Assembly: GCA_002431965.1 (NCBI GenBank)
Contig: DJEW01000026.1
Location: forward strand, 9,983-30,795
DNA length: 20,813 nucleotides
Origin: Clostridiales bacterium UBA5888
GTDB taxonomy: Bacteria; Bacillota; Clostridia; Oscillospirales; Oscillospiraceae
Direction of reading: 5' to 3'
Each line of letters begins with the position of its first letter. Within the stretch, counting starts at the first letter, position 1. The notes beneath the pieces were generated by a model that was not told the DNA's origin, ran no database searches, and saw only the letters and a list, made by a program, of their open reading frames with translations. Positions 16,647 to 20,813 of this stretch are shown here, in pieces. The position numbers and the translations under genes were made by a program.

Positions 16647-16675
16647 TTGACGCTTCCTTGACGGAATGATATAAT
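16647..16675 (+). promoter_or_regulatory. Near-consensus promoter of pckA
   Basis: TTGACG (16647-16652, 5/6) and TATAAT (16670-16675, 6/6) are 17 bases apart. The predicted start is near 16682, giving a leader of about 30 bases. The heptamer CTTGACG recurs inside the spacer (16646-16652 and 16657-16663), 11 bp apart, and might be an operator half-site pair. Confidence 0.8.
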
Positions 16676-16711
16676 TTTGGCAAAATGAAAACCATGAGGA
16701 GGGTTTATTAT

Positions 16712-18289
16712 ATGAGAACAATTGCACCTATTGAGCTCGGTATTGGCGGCAATGGCGTCGCCTATCGCAACCTCGCCCCCGCGCAGCTTGTTGAAGCCGC
16801 GCTCCGCCGCGGTGAAGGCACACTGTCCGACACCGGCGCGCTCGTTGTCAAGACAGGCAAGTACACCGGACGCAGCCCTGATGACAAGTTCATCGTTGAC
16901 ACACCCGCCGTCCATGACGAGATCGCCTGGGGCAAGATCAACGTTCCCATCGAGAAGGCAAAGTTTGACGCCATAAAGGCGAAGATACTCGCCTATCTCC
17001 AGAATAAAGAGCTTTATGTGTTTGACGGCTTTGCCGGCGCCGACCCGAAGTACACCAAGCGCTTCCGCATCGTCAACGAGCTGGCGAGCCAGAACCTCTT
17101 TATCCATCAGCTTCTCATCCGCCCCACAGAGGAGCAGCTTGACTCCTACGCCCCGGACTACACCATCTATGCCGCGCCCGGCTTCAAGTGCATTCCCGAG
17201 ATCGACGGCGTCCACAGCGAGGCCGCAATCATCATCGACTATGAGGCGCACGAGGTCATCATCTGCGGCTCCGGCTACGCCGGCGAGATAAAGAAGAGCG
17301 TCTTCTCCGTCATGAATTACGTCCTGCCCAAGGAAGGCATCCTCTCCATGCACTGCTCCGCCAATATCGGCGACGGCGGCGACTCCGCCGTGTTCTTCGG
17401 TCTGTCCGGCACGGGCAAGACCACCCTTTCCGCCGACCCCAACCGCAAGCTCATCGGCGACGACGAGCACGGCTGGTCCAACGACGGCGTGTTCAACATT
17501 GAGGGCGGCTGCTACGCCAAGTGCATCAACCTTGAAAAGGAGCATGAGCCGGAGATCTACGGCGCAATCAAATTCGGCGCTCTTATGGAGAACGTCATCG
17601 TCGATGAGACCGGCAAGCCCGACTTCTTTGACGGCTCTCTCACTGAGAACACCCGCGTTGGCTACCCCATCAACTACATCCCCAATGCCGCCATCCCCGG
17701 CGTCGGCGGTCAGCCGAAGACCGTCGTGTTCCTCACGGCGGACGCTTTCGGCGTTATCCCGCCGATCTCCAAGCTCGACAATGACAGCGCGATGTATCAC
17801 TTCGTCTCCGGCTACACCTCCAAGCTCGCCGGCACGGAGCGCGGCATCACCGAGCCTGTCACCACGTTCTCCACGCTCTTCGGCGCTCCGTTCTTCCCGC
17901 TCAACGCCTCCGTGTACGCTCAGATGCTCGGCGAGAAGCTCAAGGAGACCGGCGCGAACGTGTTTCTCGTGAACACCGGCTGGTGCGGCGGCGCTGCCGG
18001 CACCGTGCCCAGAATGAAGCTCAAATACACCCGCGCCATGGTCACCGCCGCCCTCGCCGGTGAGCTCAACGACGTCGAGTATGAGCTTGACCCCATCTTC
18101 AATCTCAACATCCCCAAGTCCTGCCCCAACGTTCCCGCGGAGATACTCAATCCCCGCAACGTCTGGACGGACAAGGCAAAGTATGAGGAGTCCGCAAAGG
18201 CGCTGGCAAAGAAGTTCCAGGAGAATTTCGCAAAGAAGTACCCCGATATGCCCGCGAACATCACCAACGCCGGTCCCAAGGCGGAGTAA
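16712..18289 (+). CDS. pckA: Phosphoenolpyruvate carboxykinase (ATP)
   Basis: This 525-residue cytoplasmic enzyme interconverts oxaloacetate plus ATP and phosphoenolpyruvate plus CO2 plus ADP. In anaerobic Clostridia it often runs toward oxaloacetate for succinate or anaplerosis; the direction here is unknown. GRSPDDKF (53-60) binds substrate. The P-loop GLSGTGKTTLS is at 230-240, followed by the metal-binding DDEHGW (250-255) and the family stretch TRVGYPINYIPNA. These define the ATP-dependent rather than the GTP-dependent family. I chose this ATG because GAGGAGGG (16696-16703) lies 8 bases before it. An upstream in-frame ATG at 16685 would add nine residues but lies only about 3 bases from the predicted transcription start. 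A strong terminator follows. Confidence 0.98.
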   Translation: MRTIAPIELGIGGNGVAYRNLAPAQLVEAALRRGEGTLSDTGALVVKTGKYTGRSPDDKFIVDTPAVHDEIAWGKINVPIEKAKFDAIKAKILAYLQNKELYVFDGFAGADPKYTKRFRIVNELASQNLFIHQLLIRPTEEQLDSYAPDYTIYAAPGFKCIPEIDGVHSEAAIIIDYEAHEVIICGSGYAGEIKKSVFSVMNYVLPKEGILSMHCSANIGDGGDSAVFFGLSGTGKTTLSADPNRKLIGDDEHGWSNDGVFNIEGGCYAKCINLEKEHEPEIYGAIKFGALMENVIVDETGKPDFFDGSLTENTRVGYPINYIPNAAIPGVGGQPKTVVFLTADAFGVIPPISKLDNDSAMYHFVSGYTSKLAGTERGITEPVTTFSTLFGAPFFPLNASVYAQMLGEKLKETGANVFLVNTGWCGGAAGTVPRMKLKYTRAMVTAALAGELNDVEYELDPIFNLNIPKSCPNVPAEILNPRNVWTDKAKYEESAKALAKKFQENFAKKYPDMPANITNAGPKAE

Positions 18290-18306
18290 GAAATCTGATA
18301 CGTATT

Positions 18307-18340
18307 AAAACGCATACCGGGTCACCCGGTATGCGTTTTT
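18307..18340. terminator. Strong bidirectional intrinsic terminator
   Basis: ACGCATACCGGG (18310-18321) and CCCGGTATGCGT (18325-18336) form a perfect 12-bp stem with a 3-base loop. It is flanked by AAA on one side and TTTT on the other, so it works on both strands. It ends pckA (18 bases after its stop) and the convergent LysR gene, whose stop codon begins at 18343 on the minus strand. Confidence 0.93.
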
Positions 18341-19249
18341 CTATGCGCCTTCCATGCTCTCTTTCAAAAGGCCTATAAACTGGTGCAGGACGGGGTTTGT
18401 GCTGCCGTGCTGCCACGCGGCGATTATCTCCTCCTCCTCGTCCTCGCCCGTCATCGGCACGAAGACGAGATTGTCCGCGTTCCTGAGCTTATCTGTGAAA
18501 TACGCAGGGAGAATGGATATGCCCTCCTCCGCCGCGATCATCATCAGTATGCTCTCCGCATCGCACGAGCGGAAGAGTATGTTCGGCTTGTAGCCCGCAT
18601 CCTTGTACAGCTGCATGAAAAATGCGTCGCCGTAGGAGTCGTTCGCGCTGTCGGGCGACATATAGAGTATCGTCTCCCCGCGCAGCTCGGCGCGGCTCAG
18701 CTCCCGCCGCCGCGCGAAGGGATGCCCTGCGTACAGCGCCGCGACAAGACGCGCCCGCTCCACGGTCATGTAGTCTATGCCCGGCTGGGTTTTCAGGTTT
18801 GTGCTGTCCCATGTGAATATCACGTCGTACTCCTGCTGCAGAAGCCCGGCGGCAAGCTCATTGGTCGGGCAGCGGTAAAAGCTAATCAGCACGCTGCTGT
18901 TCTTCTGGTGAAAGCGCCGCATCAAAACCGAAAGGTCGCTCCTCTCATACCCGCGCACATAGCCCACGCGCAGGCTTCCCGCGAGACCCGTGGAGGCGTC
19001 GTGCACGCGGTCGGCGGCCTGCGTCATACGCTCGAGTATCGCCTTCGCTTCGATAAGGAATACTCTCCCCGCGCTTGTGAGCGTGACGGGGCGGGTGCTC
19101 CTGTCAAACAGCGTGCAGCCGAGAGTGTCCTCAAGCTGGCGTATCTGCTGGGTGATGGCGGTCTGCGTGATATAAAACTGCTCTGCCGCCTTTGTGAAGC
19201 TCTGGCTCTCTGCGGCGGCGACGAAGTACTTCAGCTGGTTGCGGTTCAT
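18341..19249 (-). CDS. LysR-family transcriptional regulator
   Basis: This 302-residue DNA-binding protein is likely to control itself and the divergent transporter in response to a small ligand. A winged helix-turn-helix fills residues 1-60 (NQLKYFVAAAESQSFTKAAEQF, then ITQTAITQQIRQLEDTLG), with the usual linker helix after it. From about 90 on is a periplasmic-binding-like effector domain, including LRVGYVRGYERSDL. The ligand cannot be told from sequence. I chose this ATG because GAGG lies 6 bases before it; in-frame ATG 19255 and TTG 19261 are less likely. A perfect dyad matching the T-N11-A LysR box lies 14 bases upstream. The gene is divergent from an NSS-type transporter and convergent with pckA, but has no clear link to pckA. 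Confidence 0.95.
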   Translation of the reverse strand: MNRNQLKYFVAAAESQSFTKAAEQFYITQTAITQQIRQLEDTLGCTLFDRSTRPVTLTSAGRVFLIEAKAILERMTQAADRVHDASTGLAGSLRVGYVRGYERSDLSVLMRRFHQKNSSVLISFYRCPTNELAAGLLQQEYDVIFTWDSTNLKTQPGIDYMTVERARLVAALYAGHPFARRRELSRAELRGETILYMSPDSANDSYGDAFFMQLYKDAGYKPNILFRSCDAESILMMIAAEEGISILPAYFTDKLRNADNLVFVPMTGEDEEEEIIAAWQHGSTNPVLHQFIGLLKESMEGA

Positions 19250-19262
19250 GATCATCCTCAAC

Positions 19263-19283
19263 AGAATAAGTTTTTCTTATTCT
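19263..19283. promoter_or_regulatory. LysR-type operator (perfect dyad)
   Basis: AGAATAAG (19263-19270) and CTTATTCT (19276-19283) form a perfect 8-bp inverted repeat around five T. It contains a T-N11-A LysR box (T at 19267, A at 19279). It covers the predicted -10 of the regulator gene and is centred about -64 from the predicted transporter start, the usual place of an activating LysR recognition site. Confidence 0.7.
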
Positions 19284-19308
19284 ATCATGTCGAATAGGGT
19301 CTTGTAAA
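19279..19308 (-). promoter_or_regulatory. Predicted promoter of the LysR-family gene
   Basis: On the minus strand, TTTACA (19303-19308) and TAGAAT (19279-19284) are 18 bases apart and each match consensus at 5 of 6 positions. The -10 lies within the LysR dyad, which suggests autorepression. The -35 box overlaps that of the divergent transporter promoter. Confidence 0.65.
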
Positions 19309-19330
19309 GGGTGATTTTCTCGGCTAATAT
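19302..19330 (+). promoter_or_regulatory. Predicted promoter of the NSS transporter
   Basis: TTGTAA (19302-19307) and TAATAT (19325-19330) are 17 bases apart, each matching consensus at 4 of 6 positions. The predicted start is near 19337 with a leader of about 28 bases and a GGGAGAGAG ribosome-binding site. The -35 box overlaps that of the LysR promoter on the other strand, so the two promoters should compete. Confidence 0.6.
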
Positions 19331-19364
19331 AAGCACATCTGTTTTGTAATGGGAGAGAGACAAT

Positions 19365-20720
19365 ATGGAACGTGAATCCTTCGGCTCGCGGCTGGGCTTT
19401 CTGCTCGTCAGCGCGGGCTGCGCAATAGGCATAGGCAATGTGTGGCGCTTCCCGTATATCACGGGGCAGGACGGCGGCGGGCTTTTCGTGCTGATCTACC
19501 TCATCTGCCTTCTGATAATGGGCGTGCCGGTGCTGACGATGGAGCTTGCCGTCGGGCGTGCAAGCCGCAAAAGCGCGGTGCTGGCGTACAGAACGCTGGA
19601 AGCGCCGGGGCAGCGCTGGCATATACACGGCTGGTTGTGCATGCTGGGGTGCTATGTGCTGATGATGTATTACACCACTGTCACCGGCTGGATGGTCAGC
19701 TATTTCGGCAAATTTCTCACCGGCGTATTCAGCTCCGGTATGGACAGCACCTCTGTCAGCGGGGAGTTCACTTCGCTCCTCGGCGCGCCGGGCGAGATGG
19801 CTCTGTGGACGGAGCTTGTGGTGCTCGCGGGCTTTATCGTGTGCTCGTTCGGTCTGCAAAAGGGGCTTGAGCGCGTGTCAAAGTACATGATGCTCGCGCT
19901 GCTGGCGCTAATTCTAGTGCTCGCCGGGCACAGCCTGACGCTGCCCGGCGCGGCGGAGGGCATGAAATTTTATCTGCTGCCCTCGGCGCAGAGCATCAAG
20001 AGCGTCGGTCTCGGCAGGATAATCACGGACGCGATGAACCAGGCGTTCTTTACGCTCAGCCTTGGCATCGCCGCCATGGAGATATTCGGCAGCTATATGA
20101 GCGACAAGCACACGCTCACGGGCGAGGCGGTGCGCATCTGCGCACTGGACACGTTCGTTGCGCTCATGGCGGGCACCATCATCTTCCCCGCGTGCTTTTC
20201 GTTCGGCGTTTCTCCGGATCAGGGACCGTCGCTAATCTTCGTGACGCTGCCGCAGGTGTTTGTGAACATGGCGGGCGGGCGCTTCTGGGGCACGCTGTTT
20301 TTCCTCTTCATGGTGTTCGCAAGCCTTTCCACAGTGCTTGCCGTGTTTGAAAACATCCTTGCCATCTGCATGGACACCTTCGGCTGGAGCCGCAAAAAGG
20401 CTGTCGCCGTCAACTTCGTCATCCTTGCGCTGGCAAGCCTGCCGTGCGTGTTCGGCTATAACATCTGGAGCGATCTGCATCTCATCGGCGGGCGCGACGT
20501 GCTCGACAGCGAGGACTTTATCGTCAGCAACCTCCTCCTGCCGATCGGTTCGCTTGTGTATCTGCTGTTCTGCGTGAGCAAGTGGGGCTGGGGCTTTGAC
20601 AAATATGTTGCCGAGGTCAACCGCGGCACGGGGCTCAGGCTCTCCGCCAAGCTCAAGCCGTACTTCCAGTGGGTGCTGCCTGTGCTGATTCTGATAATCA
20701 TCGTGCAGGGACTGATATGA
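19365..20720 (+). CDS. Sodium-dependent (NSS/SNF-type) transporter
   Basis: This 451-residue membrane protein belongs to the neurotransmitter:sodium symporter family and probably imports an amino acid or related amine with Na+. The diagnostic first helix is present: GCAIGIGNVWRFP at 18-30, then YITGQDGGG, whose backbone and Asn25 form part of the Na+ and substrate site in LeuT-type structures. About eleven hydrophobic segments follow, typical of bacterial members with a shortened C-terminus such as MhsT. Which amino acid is carried cannot be told. The start has GGGAGAGAG about 5 bases upstream. It is divergent from a LysR-family gene, its likely regulator. The gene is complete, with the stop just before an inverted repeat near the window edge. 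Confidence 0.94.
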   Translation: MERESFGSRLGFLLVSAGCAIGIGNVWRFPYITGQDGGGLFVLIYLICLLIMGVPVLTMELAVGRASRKSAVLAYRTLEAPGQRWHIHGWLCMLGCYVLMMYYTTVTGWMVSYFGKFLTGVFSSGMDSTSVSGEFTSLLGAPGEMALWTELVVLAGFIVCSFGLQKGLERVSKYMMLALLALILVLAGHSLTLPGAAEGMKFYLLPSAQSIKSVGLGRIITDAMNQAFFTLSLGIAAMEIFGSYMSDKHTLTGEAVRICALDTFVALMAGTIIFPACFSFGVSPDQGPSLIFVTLPQVFVNMAGGRFWGTLFFLFMVFASLSTVLAVFENILAICMDTFGWSRKKAVAVNFVILALASLPCVFGYNIWSDLHLIGGRDVLDSEDFIVSNLLLPIGSLVYLLFCVSKWGWGFDKYVAEVNRGTGLRLSAKLKPYFQWVLPVLILIIIVQGLI

Positions 20721-20744
20721 AATTCTGCAAATAAGGCATAAAAC

Positions 20745-20773
20745 AGCGCCGCGCTCGAATTGAGCGCGGCGCT
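20745..20773. terminator. Strong hairpin, possible terminator at the right edge
   Basis: AGCGCCGCGCTC (20745-20756) and GAGCGCGGCGCT (20762-20773) form a perfect 12-bp stem with a 5-base loop, 24 bases after the transporter stop. The plus strand after it has no T run. The minus strand continues GTTTTATG, so it fits better as the end of a gene coming from the right, while possibly helping to stop the transporter transcript. Confidence 0.55.
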
Positions 20774-20813
20774 TGAGACTGTCAAAAAAACGGTTCTAAA
20801 CTAAAAGTTGGGG

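Overview
The window looks like chromosomal DNA from a GC-rich, Gram-positive Clostridia-type bacterium, probably a gut Oscillospiraceae-like lineage. I infer this from the Firmicutes gene order recJ-relA-dtd-metallohydrolase, an ATP-type pckA, Gram-positive LysM secretion proteins, good Shine-Dalgarno sequences and sigma-A-type promoters. The species cannot be named from sequence alone. Coding density is high; the longest gene-free stretch is about 215 bases. I see no rRNA, tRNA, CRISPR array, insertion sequence or prophage.

Layout. Positions 1-179 hold the 3' end of an unseen region and a bidirectional terminator. From 180 to 13867 all genes are on the minus strand. Read in the direction of transcription they are recJ, relA, dtd and an MBL-fold hydrolase (a tightly packed operon, 13867 to 8485), a sugar nucleotidyltransferase, galE, a three-LysM secreted protein, and a 1661-residue secreted protein that has the same three-LysM head plus a very long beta-repeat tail. 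A 207-base divergent control region (13868-14074) separates recJ from a plus-strand znuABC-type metal-uptake operon (overlapping genes, 14075-16571). pckA follows under its own near-consensus promoter and ends at a strong bidirectional terminator shared with a convergent LysR-family regulator. That regulator is divergent from a sodium-dependent (NSS/SNF-type) transporter that ends near the right edge.

How the genes work together. recJ-relA-dtd couples DNA repair, the stringent response and tRNA proofreading. The nucleotidyltransferase and galE supply activated sugars for envelope polymers, and the LysM pair sits outside the membrane on the wall. The LysR/NSS pair is a self-contained regulated import unit: a perfect LysR-type dyad lies on the regulator's own -10 and is centred about -64 from the predicted transporter start.

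No clearly new multi-gene system is visible. The best leads are the LysM paralogue pair (one with a giant repeat tail and a structured leader, the other with a promoter carrying helically phased A-tracts), the 19-bp direct repeats at the recJ promoter, the 13-bp tandem repeat in the znuA leader, and the overlapping LysR/NSS promoters. Promoter and operator calls are by eye.
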